The notes beneath the pieces are model-generated. The model was not told where the DNA came from and did not search any database. It saw only the letters and a program-made list of their open reading frames with translations. From NCBI GenBank assembly GCA_944383455.1, contig CALWPP010000002.1, positions 124,001-188,000 on the forward strand: 64,000 nt of DNA, given 5' to 3'. This DNA comes from an uncultured Peptostreptococcaceae bacterium. Its GTDB lineage: Bacteria; Bacillota; Clostridia; Peptostreptococcales; Peptostreptococcaceae. The translations under genes and the position numbers were made by a program. Each line of letters opens with the position of its first letter. The first letter of the stretch is position 1. Below are positions 17,577 to 27,966 of this stretch, one piece after another.

Positions 17577-19347
17577 AGACATTAAATATTCTATATGATT
17601 TTTTATTTAATAATATATTATTATTCTGAATTTTTATTTTATTTTTATTATCTATAAAAATTTCTTCTAAAACTTTATCTTTTATTTCTATATTCTTATC
17701 TTCGTTACTTCTATTTATTAAAACTAAAATTTCCTTCTCATCTTTTCTTATAAATGAAAATATATCATCATCATTATATAAAAATTCTGTATCGCCAATT
17801 TTTAAAGTTTCATTTTTATTCCTAAAGTTTACTGCATTTTTGTAAAAATTAAGAGTTTCTGTATCTTCATTTTTCCAAGGATAAGTCTTTCTATTTTCTG
17901 GGTCATTACCTCCAAAAAGTCCTGCCTCATCTCCATAATAAATATATGGAACTCCTTCAAATGTCATTTGAGTTAATACAGCTAATTTTACTAACTCTTT
18001 GTCGTTATCAAGTTCTGTTAATATTCTTGTAGTGTCATGTGAACTTAAAATATTTAGATTTGATTTAAAAGCTTCTTTTGGGTAATTTTCTTTAATAGTC
18101 ATAAATCTATTTACTAAATCACTAGATGATATATGTCCTTTTAAAAAATAAACCATATTATTTCTGAAAGGATATCCCATAACGCTATCAAGTTCTTCAC
18201 CTAATAAATAAGTTCTAGTTTCTCCATAGCTAACTTTATTTGATGCATCTTCCCATACTTCACCAACCAAAACGCTATCACTATCAACTTCTTTTAATCT
18301 TTTCTTAAACTCCCTTATAAACTGTGTTGGAAGCTCATCAGCAACATCAAGCCTAAACCCTTTAATACCCATACTTATCCATTTATTTAAAACACTATCT
18401 TTATCATAGATTATATAATTTCTATAACTTTCATTCATCTCATCTACATTTGGAAGGTCGTTAATTCCCCACCAGCACTCATATTCATTAGGATAGTTTT
18501 TGAATTTATACCAATTAAAATATTTAGACTCCTCTGAATTGTATGCACCTATTTCATTATAATTATTAAACTTATTAAAGTAAATACTATCAACACCAGT
18601 ATGACTAAATACACCATCTAGAATTATTTTTATACCTTTTTTATCAGCTTTTTCTATAAGTTCTTTTAATGTTTCTTCATCTCCAAACATAGGGTCTACT
18701 TTTTTATAATTTCCAGTATCATATTTATGATTACTTCTTGCTTCAAAAACAGGATTTAAATAGATTATACTAACTCCTAATTTACTTAAGTAGTTTAGTT
18801 TTTCAATAACTCCCTTTAAATTACCTCCAAAAAAATCCCATCTTATTATATTTCCATTATTATCTTTTATATACATAGGTTCGTCAGACCAATTAGCATA
18901 AATAAAACTATTTTTCTTTGGTGAATTTATTTTTCCACTTTTGTTTCCATTATTAAATCTGTCAACAAAAATATTATACATTACTCCTTCTTTATACCAA
19001 TTTGGAACTTCTACCTTTTTATAAACTGTTAGTTGATATTTATTTATAAAGTCTTTTGAGAATTCTTTTATATTTCCATTAAATTCATTCTTACCAAAAA
19101 ATCTTACGTTACCATTAATATATGCTTCAAAATGATAATTATAAATACCATCACTAAATTTTGGCAGTGTTATATTATAATCATAAATATTTTTTTCTAA
19201 TTCAACTCTTAAAATCTCATCAAACCCTTTATAAAATACTAAATCTATTTTTTCAAAGTCTTCATAAGATTTTAATTTAATTTTAGCATTATCATTTATT
19301 GTAATTGCTCCAAATGGTTCTTTATCAAACCAAGAATTATAATTCAT
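17563..19347 (-). CDS. GH13 alpha-glucan hydrolase (neopullulanase/maltodextrin-glucosidase type)
   Basis: A 594-residue cytoplasmic enzyme (no signal peptide) with an N-terminal beta-rich domain (about 1-120), a GH13 barrel and a C-terminal beta domain. The catalytic regions are LDGVFSHTG, GFRLDVADE (nucleophile Asp), VGEVWED (acid Glu) and LSSHDTTR. The barrel starts with GVMYNIFVDRFNNG, typical of cyclomaltodextrinase/neopullulanase relatives. As the last gene of a glycogen operon with no glgX-type debranching gene in the window, it may trim or debranch limit dextrins left by GlgP. That role is inference; specificity within GH13 cannot be fixed by eye. The SD site GGGGAGG precedes the ATG. 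Confidence 0.85.
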   Translation of the reverse strand: MNYNSWFDKEPFGAITINDNAKIKLKSYEDFEKIDLVFYKGFDEILRVELEKNIYDYNITLPKFSDGIYNYHFEAYINGNVRFFGKNEFNGNIKEFSKDFINKYQLTVYKKVEVPNWYKEGVMYNIFVDRFNNGNKSGKINSPKKNSFIYANWSDEPMYIKDNNGNIIRWDFFGGNLKGVIEKLNYLSKLGVSIIYLNPVFEARSNHKYDTGNYKKVDPMFGDEETLKELIEKADKKGIKIILDGVFSHTGVDSIYFNKFNNYNEIGAYNSEESKYFNWYKFKNYPNEYECWWGINDLPNVDEMNESYRNYIIYDKDSVLNKWISMGIKGFRLDVADELPTQFIREFKKRLKEVDSDSVLVGEVWEDASNKVSYGETRTYLLGEELDSVMGYPFRNNMVYFLKGHISSSDLVNRFMTIKENYPKEAFKSNLNILSSHDTTRILTELDNDKELVKLAVLTQMTFEGVPYIYYGDEAGLFGGNDPENRKTYPWKNEDTETLNFYKNAVNFRNKNETLKIGDTEFLYNDDDIFSFIRKDEKEILVLINRSNEDKNIEIKDKVLEEIFIDNKNKIKIQNNNILLNKKSYRIFNVLKKL

Positions 19348-19366
19348 AAAATCCTCCCCTAATAAA

Positions 19367-19394
19367 TAATCGTGTGACTAATGCCACACGATTA
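19367..19394 (-). terminator. Hairpin between glgP and the GH13 gene
   Basis: TAATCGTGTG (19367-19376) and CACACGATTA (19385-19394) form a 10-bp stem with an 8-base loop. Only TTTATT follows on the minus strand, so it is a weak terminator or an RNA-stability element. Confidence 0.5.
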
Positions 19395-19399
19395 AATTT

Positions 19400-21820
19400 T
19401 TAATACTTACTCCAAATATCTTCATAGTATTCTTCTATAGTTCTATCACTAGAGAATATACCAGAGTTTGCTATATTTTTAAGCATTATTTTATTCCAAG
19501 TTTCTCTATCCTTATATAAAGTTTCTATCTTTTCTTGTGCTAATATATATTGTGAAAAATCTTTTAATACAAAATACTCATCGTTGTAAGTTATTAAAGA
19601 GTTGTATATTTCTCTTCCTTCGTGTTCTATATTTGGTATAAATCCATTTATAAGGTCATCAACTACTCTTTTAATCTTATAGTCTGAATGGTATAAATCA
19701 ACTGATGAATAACCCCCAAATCTATTGTATTCAAGTACTTGCTCAGCACTTAAACCAAATATAACCATATTTTCCTCTCCGACCTGCTCACATATCTCAA
19801 TGTTAGCTCCATCCATAGTACCAAGTGTTATTGCACCATTCATCATAAACTTCATATTACCAGTACCTGATGCTTCTTTTGTAGTAGTTGATATTTGCTC
19901 ACTAACATCAGTTGCAGGAATAATCATTTCAGCAAGTGAAACACTATAATTTTCAAGGAATATAACTTTTATTTTTCCATTTATTCTTTCATCATTATTT
20001 ATTTTTTCAGCTAAAGAATTTATAAATTTAATAACACACTTTGCAAAATAATATCCTGGTGCTGCTTTTGCAGCAAATATAAAAGTTCTTGGTACAATTT
20101 CTTTTTCTGGGTCTTCAAGTAATTCGTGATATAAATTAAGTATATTAAAAGCATTTAAAAGCTGTCTTTTGTATGCATGAAGTCTTTTTATTTGTGAGTC
20201 AAATATTGAATTTTCATCTATATCTACATTATATTTATTTTTTATATAATTTGCTAATTTTAATTTATTATTGTATTTGATTTTTTCTAACTCTTTTAAG
20301 AACTCCTTATCATCATCAAACTTTTCTAATTCTTTTAATTTTAAAGTATTTTTTTGCCACCTATTTCCTATTTTGCTTGTAATAAGTTCACTAAGTTCCT
20401 TATTACAACTCATAAGCCATCTTCTATGAGCTATACCATTAGTTTTGTTATTAAATTTTTCTGGTTCATAATCATAAAATTCTTTTAATACTTCATTCTT
20501 TAAAAGTTCTGTATGAAGCTTTGCAACTCCATTTATACTATGACTTCCTACTATTGATAAATTAACCATTCTAACTTCATCTTCTGTCATTATACTCATT
20601 TTTTCTATATTTTCGTAACTAACATTATCATTATGAAGTTTATCTATAAATCTTTTGTTTATTTCTTCGATTATCATATAAATTCTTGGAAGAAGATTTT
20701 TTATCATTTCTTTTGGCCACTTTTCCATAGCCTCTGTCATTATAGTATGATTTGTATAAGAAGTCGTTTTAAAAGTTATATCAAAAGCTTCATCCCAACT
20801 TAAATTTTCCTCATCTAAAAGTATTCTCATAAGTTCAGGTATACATAAAGAAGGGTGCGTATCATTTATATGAATACAAACTTTTTCATGAAGCTTTCTT
20901 ATATCTCTTCCTTGTTTTTTGTATCTTCTTATGATATCTTGAATACCAGCACTAGTGAAAAAATATTCTTGTCTAAGTCTTAAAAGTCTTCCTTCATAAG
21001 TTGAGTCATTTGGATATAAGACTTCTGAAATTTCTTCTGCATAATATTTATAATTTATAGCTTCTTCATAGCTTCCAGTTTGTATTCTTGAGTTTGTCAT
21101 TTTATCTTTAAAATCTCTACTTACAATTTGACTCTTAAATAGTTTTAGTGAGTTAACACAATTATTTTTGTATCCTATTATAGGTATATCATATCTTACT
21201 GCCATAACTGGTATATAGTCTTTTAAAGTTACAACTAATCTATTGTTTTCTTCTTTCATATCAACGTATCCACCAAACTTAACCACATATGCTTTATTAG
21301 CTCTTACACTCTCCCAAGCATAACCCTCTTGACTAAGCCAATTATCTGGAACTTCTATTTGTTGATTATTTACAAACTTTTGTTCAAAAAGACCATACTT
21401 ATATCTTATTCCATATCCATGTCCATTTATGTTAAGAGATGCCATAGAATCTAAAAAACAAGCTGCAAGTCTACCAAGTCCACCATTACCAAGTCCTGGA
21501 TCTCTTTCTGCCACACATATATCATTAAGATTAAGACCTAATTCATCAAGACCTTTTTCAACCACATCTACTATATCTAGATTAAGAAGATTGGTCATTA
21601 ATTGTTTCCCCATTAAAAACTCTGCACTAAAATAGTAAATTTCTTTGTCTTTTCTATTTTTACTTTCAATCCAGTTTTTTGATAAAGAGTCCTTTATAAC
21701 ACTACATAAAACATTTAGTGATTGTTCATTAGTTGCTTCATCTATAGATTGTGCATACATTCCCTGCATCTTACTTTCAAACTCTTTTTTGAATTTTGAT
21801 TTTGTGATTAACCTACTCAA
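19400..21820 (-). CDS. glgP: Glycogen phosphorylase
   Basis: Releases glucose-1-phosphate from glycogen ends using pyridoxal phosphate. An N-terminal block with KDKEIYYFSAEFLMGKQL, GLGNGGLGRLAACFLDS and the C-terminal PLP-site segment EASGTGNMKFMMNGA (the Lys carries PLP) are diagnostic of GT35. The length of 806 residues is normal. The TTG at 21820 is chosen: GGAGGGAG lies just upstream, while the longer in-frame TTG at 21835 overlaps that SD site. It starts 18 bases after the glgA stop, so translation may be coupled. Confidence 0.95.
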   Translation of the reverse strand: MSRLITKSKFKKEFESKMQGMYAQSIDEATNEQSLNVLCSVIKDSLSKNWIESKNRKDKEIYYFSAEFLMGKQLMTNLLNLDIVDVVEKGLDELGLNLNDICVAERDPGLGNGGLGRLAACFLDSMASLNINGHGYGIRYKYGLFEQKFVNNQQIEVPDNWLSQEGYAWESVRANKAYVVKFGGYVDMKEENNRLVVTLKDYIPVMAVRYDIPIIGYKNNCVNSLKLFKSQIVSRDFKDKMTNSRIQTGSYEEAINYKYYAEEISEVLYPNDSTYEGRLLRLRQEYFFTSAGIQDIIRRYKKQGRDIRKLHEKVCIHINDTHPSLCIPELMRILLDEENLSWDEAFDITFKTTSYTNHTIMTEAMEKWPKEMIKNLLPRIYMIIEEINKRFIDKLHNDNVSYENIEKMSIMTEDEVRMVNLSIVGSHSINGVAKLHTELLKNEVLKEFYDYEPEKFNNKTNGIAHRRWLMSCNKELSELITSKIGNRWQKNTLKLKELEKFDDDKEFLKELEKIKYNNKLKLANYIKNKYNVDIDENSIFDSQIKRLHAYKRQLLNAFNILNLYHELLEDPEKEIVPRTFIFAAKAAPGYYFAKCVIKFINSLAEKINNDERINGKIKVIFLENYSVSLAEMIIPATDVSEQISTTTKEASGTGNMKFMMNGAITLGTMDGANIEICEQVGEENMVIFGLSAEQVLEYNRFGGYSSVDLYHSDYKIKRVVDDLINGFIPNIEHEGREIYNSLITYNDEYFVLKDFSQYILAQEKIETLYKDRETWNKIMLKNIANSGIFSSDRTIEEYYEDIWSKY

Positions 21821-21838
21821 AAAATCTCCCTCCAATCT

Positions 21839-23272
21839 CTATTTACACATGCTTTCATATAAAGATTTATATTCCTTAGCATATTTTTCCCAACTATTAT
21901 CAGTACTCATAGCATTAAATACTAATTTATTAAATCTTTCTTTATTATTAAATACACTTATAGCATAATTTATAATATCAAGCATTTCATGAGCATTATA
22001 GTTAGCAAAACTAAATCCATTTCCACAACCTGTGTACTCATTATAAGGAATAACAGTATCTTTAAGACCTCCAGTTTCTCTAACTATTGGTAAAGTTCCA
22101 TATCTCATAGCTATTAATTGACCTATACCACAAGGTTCAAAAAGAGATGGCATTAAAAACATATCACTTGAAGCATATATCTTTTGAGCAAATGAACTAT
22201 CAAAAGTCATTGATGCGTAAAGTTTTCTAGGATTTTCATATGCAAAGTGACTAAACATAGACTCATATCTTTGTTCTCCAGTTCCTAAAACTACTAACTG
22301 AACGTTTTGTTTCATAATTTGAGGCATAACACAAGATATTAAATCAAGCCCTTTTTGTGAAACAAGTCTTGATACGATTCCTATCATAGGTATATTTTCA
22401 TTAACTTCAAGCCCTAATAAACTTTGTAACTTTAATTTATTTTGCTTCTTATTCTCTATTGAGTCTTTATCATAATTTACAAATATTTCTTTGTCAGTTT
22501 TTGGATTATTAATATCATAATCTATTCCATTTAATATACCTCTTAATTTGTGGTTATTAAACTTTAATAATCCACCCAAACTCTCACCATAAAAATCTGT
22601 TTGAATCTCTTGTGCATAATTTTTACTAACTGTGGTAACCATATTACTAAAGTTTATTCCAGCCTTCATAAAATTAATTCCACCAAAATATTCTATGCTA
22701 TAAAAATTGTTGTTATCAATATCCAAAATATCTCCAACTACATTTTTAGAAAATACCCCTTGATATTGAAGATTGTGTATAGTGTAAACTGTTTTTATAT
22801 CTTTATATTTTCCAAAATTATATTTTTCTTTTAGTAGTAGTGGCATTATTCCAGTATGCCAATCATTTAGTTGAAGTATGTCTGGATAAAAATTAAGTAT
22901 TTCAATAGATTTTAATACAGCATGATTAAAGAAAGTGTATCTTTCACAGTCATCACCAAATCCATATATATAGCTTGATTCACATTCTCTTTTAAAGTAA
23001 TATTCATTATCTATAAAGTAAAATTTTACTCCATCAAGTTCAGTCTCAAGCAGTCCACAATATTGATTTCTCCAACCAACATTAACACTAAAAACTGCAA
23101 CTTCTTTTAAATTTTCTTTTAAGTAGTTTGGTATTGTTGAATACTTTGGAAGTATTACTCTAATATCTACACCTTGTTTTTTTAAAGTTTTTGGAAGTGC
23201 ATAAGAAACATCTCCAAGACCTCCAGTTTTAACAAATGGCCAACATTCAGCTGTTGCAAAAAGTACTTTCAT
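21839..23272 (-). CDS. glgA: Glycogen synthase (ADP-glucose-dependent)
   Basis: A GT5 glycosyltransferase of 477 residues that extends alpha-1,4-glucan chains from ADP-glucose. The N-terminal ADP-glucose-binding motif is KTGGLGDV, and the C-terminal half has SRLVSQKGLDL, PSLFEPCGIGQ and RETGGLKDT. It is preceded by TAGGGGG and by a strong hairpin that separates it from glgD. Product and substrate fit the neighbouring glgC/glgD and glgB. Confidence 0.95.
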   Translation of the reverse strand: MKVLFATAECWPFVKTGGLGDVSYALPKTLKKQGVDIRVILPKYSTIPNYLKENLKEVAVFSVNVGWRNQYCGLLETELDGVKFYFIDNEYYFKRECESSYIYGFGDDCERYTFFNHAVLKSIEILNFYPDILQLNDWHTGIMPLLLKEKYNFGKYKDIKTVYTIHNLQYQGVFSKNVVGDILDIDNNNFYSIEYFGGINFMKAGINFSNMVTTVSKNYAQEIQTDFYGESLGGLLKFNNHKLRGILNGIDYDINNPKTDKEIFVNYDKDSIENKKQNKLKLQSLLGLEVNENIPMIGIVSRLVSQKGLDLISCVMPQIMKQNVQLVVLGTGEQRYESMFSHFAYENPRKLYASMTFDSSFAQKIYASSDMFLMPSLFEPCGIGQLIAMRYGTLPIVRETGGLKDTVIPYNEYTGCGNGFSFANYNAHEMLDIINYAISVFNNKERFNKLVFNAMSTDNSWEKYAKEYKSLYESMCK

Positions 23273-23292
23273 ATTAAAATTACCCCCTAATT

Positions 23293-23329
23293 TATATAAA
23301 AAGCCGACAAAGAGTCGGCTTTTTATATA
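23293..23329 (-). terminator. Strong intrinsic terminator inside the glycogen operon (glgD-glgA)
   Basis: A perfect 16-bp inverted repeat (23293-23308 with 23314-23329) has the GC core AAGCCGAC/GTCGGCTT and a 5-base loop. T5 follows on the minus strand. It contains the glgD stop codon. It should uncouple glgA-glgP-GH13 from glgB-glgC-glgD, unless read-through is regulated. Confidence 0.8.
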
Positions 23330-24438
23330 GTCCCATATTTTTCAACTACTATTGGATACTCTTCTTCTCCTTTTATACTCTTAAATTTTGATAATGTAAC
23401 TTGCTTATCAAAAATTACATTTTTAACCTCAGAATTCTCGTCAATGATACAGCCTTGCATTATTATAGAATTTTCTACAACTGCATCTTTTTTTATGTGA
23501 ACATTTCTAAATATTATAGAATTTTTTACTTTTCCTTCTATATTACATCCAGTTGCAATATATGAATTTTCAACATCTGCTGTTTGTGTATAAATAGTTG
23601 GGTACTCATTTTTTTCTTTAGTAAATATTCTCTCATCAGAATATAAAATTTCATTTGAAATATCTTCTTCAAGGAGCATCTTACTTAAATCAAAATATGA
23701 TTTAACACTATTTATTATTTTTAAAAAACCTTTGTGCTCATAACAACCAACATTCATTTCTTTTAAGTTTCCTGCTATAAAATCTTCAAAATAAGAATAC
23801 TCTCCCTTGTTTATACATTCATAAACTATCTTTAAAAACTCTTTTCTTTTTATTATATAGCACTCCATTGAAATATTTGCATTTTTAGTAGTTCCAATAT
23901 TTATCCCCATATCAACTACCTTATCATTTTCTATTTGAAGTGTTGTTGATAAGTCAAAATCACAATCTGCATTATCTATTTTTTTATAAATAATTGTAAT
24001 GTCATTTCCAGACATATTATGAAATTTCAAAACCTTTTTATAGTCTATTTTAAATATCATATTACTAGGTGTTATTAATACATATTCTTCCATACTCTTT
24101 TCTACAAAGTCAATATTTGCAAAAAACCTATAAATATCACCTGTTTTATATTGGTATCTAGTTCTATCTTTAGTATCTTCTGGGCTAAATATATGAAGAC
24201 CACCTTTTTTTCTACTTAAGTCCCAGTCTTTACCACTTCCTAAGTGGTCAGTCAAGGACCTATATTTTTCTTTTGCAAATATACCAACATTACTTATCCC
24301 TGAATTTACTATGTTTGAAATTATAAAATCTATAACTCTATATCTACCTGCTATTGGAATAGATGCTATCGGTCTTGAATTTGTTAGTTGGTTCATAGCT
24401 AAGTCTTTTTTATCATCTAAGTTTATAATTGCTAACAT
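23323..24438 (-). CDS. glgD: Glucose-1-phosphate adenylyltransferase, GlgD subunit
   Basis: A 371-residue partner of GlgC. It keeps the nucleotidyltransferase fold (RPIASIPIAGRYRVIDFIIS) and the left-handed beta-helix C-terminus (NSIIMQGCIIDENSEV). It lacks the canonical AGGQGSRL nucleotide loop at the N-terminus, which reads IINLDDKKD. In Firmicutes such GlgD proteins raise the activity of GlgC and are catalytically weak or inactive. Its ATG overlaps the glgC stop by one base (TAATG), so the two subunits are translationally coupled. Confidence 0.92.
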   Translation of the reverse strand: MLAIINLDDKKDLAMNQLTNSRPIASIPIAGRYRVIDFIISNIVNSGISNVGIFAKEKYRSLTDHLGSGKDWDLSRKKGGLHIFSPEDTKDRTRYQYKTGDIYRFFANIDFVEKSMEEYVLITPSNMIFKIDYKKVLKFHNMSGNDITIIYKKIDNADCDFDLSTTLQIENDKVVDMGINIGTTKNANISMECYIIKRKEFLKIVYECINKGEYSYFEDFIAGNLKEMNVGCYEHKGFLKIINSVKSYFDLSKMLLEEDISNEILYSDERIFTKEKNEYPTIYTQTADVENSYIATGCNIEGKVKNSIIFRNVHIKKDAVVENSIIMQGCIIDENSEVKNVIFDKQVTLSKFKSIKGEEEYPIVVEKYGTI

Positions 24439-25583
24439 TATATTACCTCCTCAACACTAGGACTTATAATATCAAATTCAGCAATAACATTTATTAAATC
24501 ATTTTTAAGTATCTGAGTATTATCTTTTATAACTGCACCTTCACCAATTATTGCTTTTTCTATAATTACATTTTTTCCTATTTTTACATTAGGCATTATT
24601 ACAGAGTCTTTTACTACACTACCTGAGCCAACACTTACTCCATGTGATAATACACTTCCATCAACCTCTCCTAAAACTCTACAACCATCTGCTACAAGAG
24701 ATTTTTTTATGTTTGAATTTTTACCTATAAATTGGGGTGGCATAGCCATTGTGTTAGTAAATACTTTCCAAGAATTATCACTTAAATTTATCTCATCTGG
24801 ATGATTTATTAAATCCATATTAGCTTCCCATAAACTCTCAACAGTTCCAACATCTCTCCAATAACCTTTAAACGAGTATGCAAACATATCTGTTTTATCA
24901 TTTAACATCATAGGTATTAGATTATGACCAAAATCATCAAAGTTTTCACCACTAGCTTCACATCTTTTAAAATAATTTTTTAATGTTTTCCAATCAAATA
25001 TATAAACACCCATTGATGCTAAATTATTTTTTGGATTTTTAGGCTTTTCTTCAAACTCATATATACTTCCATCTTCATTAGTATTCATTATTCCAAATCT
25101 AGATGCTTCATCCCAAGGAACTTCTATAACACCAATAGTTATTTTAGAGTTTTTTTCTTCATGATACATAAGCATCTCGCTATAATCCATTTTGTATATA
25201 TGGTCACCTGATAAGATTAACACATTTTCTGGATTATACGAATCTATATAGTCTATATTTTGATATATAGCATGAGCGGTTCCCTTATACCAATTACCCT
25301 CCTTTTCGTTCATATATGGTTGTAATATGTGAACGCCACCATTTACTCTATCTAAATCCCAGTGAGAACCAGTTCCTATATGATTATTTAATATAAGAGG
25401 CCTATACTGAGTTAATACTCCAACAGTATCTATCCCTGAATTAGTACAATTACTAAGAACAAAGTCTATTATTCTATATTTTCCTCCAAAAGAAACAGCC
25501 GGTTTTGCAATTCTTTTTGTAAAAACTCCAAGCCTTGAACCTTGGCCTCCTGCAAGAATCATTGCTATCATATTTTTCTTCAT
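24438..25583 (-). CDS. glgC: Glucose-1-phosphate adenylyltransferase, catalytic subunit
   Basis: Makes ADP-glucose, the committed step of glycogen synthesis. The nucleotide loop is [15 protein letters not shown], followed by [15 protein letters not shown], the segment GTAHAIYQN, sugar-binding FEEKP and a C-terminal beta-helix. The ATG at 25583 (381 residues) has AGGGGTGA upstream; the longer frame to 25616 adds a non-conserved segment. It forms a one-base overlap with glgD and starts 46 bases after glgB. Confidence 0.94.
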   Translation of the reverse strand: MKKNMIAMILAGGQGSRLGVFTKRIAKPAVSFGGKYRIIDFVLSNCTNSGIDTVGVLTQYRPLILNNHIGTGSHWDLDRVNGGVHILQPYMNEKEGNWYKGTAHAIYQNIDYIDSYNPENVLILSGDHIYKMDYSEMLMYHEEKNSKITIGVIEVPWDEASRFGIMNTNEDGSIYEFEEKPKNPKNNLASMGVYIFDWKTLKNYFKRCEASGENFDDFGHNLIPMMLNDKTDMFAYSFKGYWRDVGTVESLWEANMDLINHPDEINLSDNSWKVFTNTMAMPPQFIGKNSNIKKSLVADGCRVLGEVDGSVLSHGVSVGSGSVVKDSVIMPNVKIGKNVIIEKAIIGEGAVIKDNTQILKNDLINVIAEFDIISPSVEEVI

Positions 25584-25629
25584 AAAATCACCCCTATTTA
25601 TAGACATTTTACACAAAACATAAAATATG

Positions 25630-27546
25630 TTAATCTAAGTAATTATATTCATTGTCTTTAATAGTATATTTATCTTTTTTTATTGTTATAAATGTTGCAC
25701 CCATAGGTGGAACTTTTATTTTTATATAATTTTCTTTATTGTGCCATCTACCCCTAAAAGAATTAAGCACTACATCCTTCATTGTTTGACCTGAACCATA
25801 ATATTTTTTGTCATCTGAGTTTAATATTTCTATATAATCTCCCTCAAAAGGAACTCCTATTTTATAATCATAATAAACTACTGGAGTAAAATTTATTACT
25901 GATATTATAAAATCTTTATCATCTTTACTTTTTCTCATTAAGGTTATAATACTTTGTTCAGAATTATTAGGATCTATAAAATCAAAACCTTCATAGGTAT
26001 TATCAAGTTCCCAAAAAGATTTATTTTCTCTATATAAATAATTTAAATCTCTAACAAAATCTTTCATTTTAGAGTGTTGCTCAATAGCTAAAAGCTCCCA
26101 TTCTAAGCCATAATTATATCTCCACTCTAGTCCTTGTCCAAATTCACACCCCATAAACAAAAGTTTCTTACCAGGATGTATCATATAGTAAGAATAAAGT
26201 GTTCTAAGACTAGAAAACCTTTGCCAAGAGTCCCCACTCATTTTGTCTAAAAGTGATTTTTTTCCATGTACAACTTCATCATGTGATAATGGAAGTATAA
26301 AATTCTCACTAAAAGCATACATAAATGAAAATGTTATTAAATTATGATGATACTTTCTATATATAGGATCCATTTCCATATACTTTAAAGTATCATTCAT
26401 CCAACCCATATTCCATTTATAAGTAAAACCTAAAGCTCCCTTATATGTTGGACCTGTAACATTTGGCCAAGAGGTTGACTCTTCTGCTATTACCATAGGA
26501 TTTTTTACATACTTATAAATTACCTCGTTTAAATTTTTTAGAAAATCTATTGCCTCTAAATTTTCTCTTCCTCCATATTTATTTGGTGTCCAATCAGAAA
26601 TGTCATAATCAAGATAAAGCATACTAGAAACAGCATCTACTCTAATGCCGTCGATGTGAAATTCATTGAACCAATAAAGAACGTTTGATAATAAAAAACT
26701 TTTTACTTCGCCTTTTCCTAAGTCAAAATGCGCCGTTCCCCAGCCAACATTTTCTGCTTTTAAAGGGTCTTTATATTCAAATAAAGGCGAGCCATCAAAT
26801 TTATAAAGACCATGTTCATCTTTGCAAAAATGACTATATGCAAAGTCAAGTATTACGCCAATCCCCTTTTCATGGCATCTATTTATAAATGATTTAAATT
26901 CCTCAATATTTCCATACCTACTAGTTACACTATAATACCCAATAGTTTGATATCCCCAAGACTTATCTAAAGGATGCTCTGTTATTGGCATTAATTCAAT
27001 ATGTGTATATCCCATATCACATACGTAATCTATTAATTCATATAATTCTTTGAAATTAAAGAAATCTCCATTCCATTTACGCTTATAAGAACCTAAATGT
27101 ACTTCATATATATTTATTGGTCCCTTTAACCCTTCTCTTTTTAATAAATAATTATCATCATTCCACTTAAAATCAATTTTTGGATAAACTATAGATGCAG
27201 TATTTGGTCTAAGCTCTGAATATACTGCATAAGGATCTGACTTTAGTCTTTCTTGGTTATCTATTCCAATAATCCTATATTTATATGTATCAAAATACTT
27301 TATATCATTTATAAATATTTCCCATATCCCCGTATTTTCTATTAATTTCATAGGATTTCTTGTCTTATTCCAATTATTAAAATTCCCGACTAAATAAACT
27401 TCTTTTGCATTTGGGGCCCATACTCTAAAGCAAAAAGTTTTTTTATTGTTATTTTCAAATTCTTGACATCCTAAGTACTTATAACTGTTGTATGATTTTC
27501 CTTCACTAAACGCTCTAAAAAAATCCCCCTGAATATTTTTTAACAT
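25630..27546 (-). CDS. glgB: 1,4-alpha-glucan branching enzyme
   Basis: Introduces alpha-1,6 branches. An N-terminal CBM48 domain ([17 protein letters not shown]) precedes a GH13 barrel with [25 protein letters not shown] (nucleophile Asp), IAEEST (acid/base Glu) and [15 protein letters not shown]. The length of 638 residues is that of the short branching enzymes with one N-terminal module. The first region reads [19 protein letters not shown], where most family members have a proline before the AHF/SHF segment. The ATG at 27546 follows AGGTGG and gives the conserved start. It is the first gene of the operon. Confidence 0.94.
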   Translation of the reverse strand: MLKNIQGDFFRAFSEGKSYNSYKYLGCQEFENNNKKTFCFRVWAPNAKEVYLVGNFNNWNKTRNPMKLIENTGIWEIFINDIKYFDTYKYRIIGIDNQERLKSDPYAVYSELRPNTASIVYPKIDFKWNDDNYLLKREGLKGPINIYEVHLGSYKRKWNGDFFNFKELYELIDYVCDMGYTHIELMPITEHPLDKSWGYQTIGYYSVTSRYGNIEEFKSFINRCHEKGIGVILDFAYSHFCKDEHGLYKFDGSPLFEYKDPLKAENVGWGTAHFDLGKGEVKSFLLSNVLYWFNEFHIDGIRVDAVSSMLYLDYDISDWTPNKYGGRENLEAIDFLKNLNEVIYKYVKNPMVIAEESTSWPNVTGPTYKGALGFTYKWNMGWMNDTLKYMEMDPIYRKYHHNLITFSFMYAFSENFILPLSHDEVVHGKKSLLDKMSGDSWQRFSSLRTLYSYYMIHPGKKLLFMGCEFGQGLEWRYNYGLEWELLAIEQHSKMKDFVRDLNYLYRENKSFWELDNTYEGFDFIDPNNSEQSIITLMRKSKDDKDFIISVINFTPVVYYDYKIGVPFEGDYIEILNSDDKKYYGSGQTMKDVVLNSFRGRWHNKENYIKIKVPPMGATFITIKKDKYTIKDNEYNYLD

Positions 27547-27966
27547 TATTCCACCTACTTTACACTTATTCAACTAGGTGTTTTTTCTAGTTATTGATAT
27601 GATTTAGAAGAATATATTTAACTATCTTCTCTGAGTTAATTATATAATATTTTATACATTTTTTAACTAAGTTTTTATCCAAAAATTACTACATATTTTT
27701 TATTTTTATAATTTACTTTATAATATTATTTAATTTCTAAATAACACTCTAAAAAACCACCAATAGGATTTGAAAAGTACAAAAATAGAGTGTGTAAAAT
27801 ACACACTCTGTATATATTTTTGGCTATATATTGTAAACCACTCTACAAAATAATAATTATACTCTCTTCAAAAATATCTTTTTATAAATACCTATATTCT
27901 TGATTGAATTATCTAATTTATTAAATTAAACAGAAATTTATCAACTATATAGTGTAATAAGTTATT
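27547..27966. other. Intergenic region between glnA and glgB
   Basis: 420 AT-rich bases. Near glgB there is a small hairpin (AACTAG 27572-27577 with CTAGTT 27587-27592) and a -10-like TATAAT on the minus strand (27644-27639) without a convincing -35 box. The glnA terminator lies at 27787-27809. No coding sequence is apparent. Confidence 0.6.
27787..27809 (-). terminator. Terminator downstream of glnA
   Basis: AGAGTGTGTA (27787-27796) and TACACACTCT (27800-27809) form a perfect 10-bp stem with a 3-base loop; ATTTTTGT follows on the minus strand. It lies about 160 bases after the glnA stop, so the mRNA has a long 3' tail. Confidence 0.75.
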
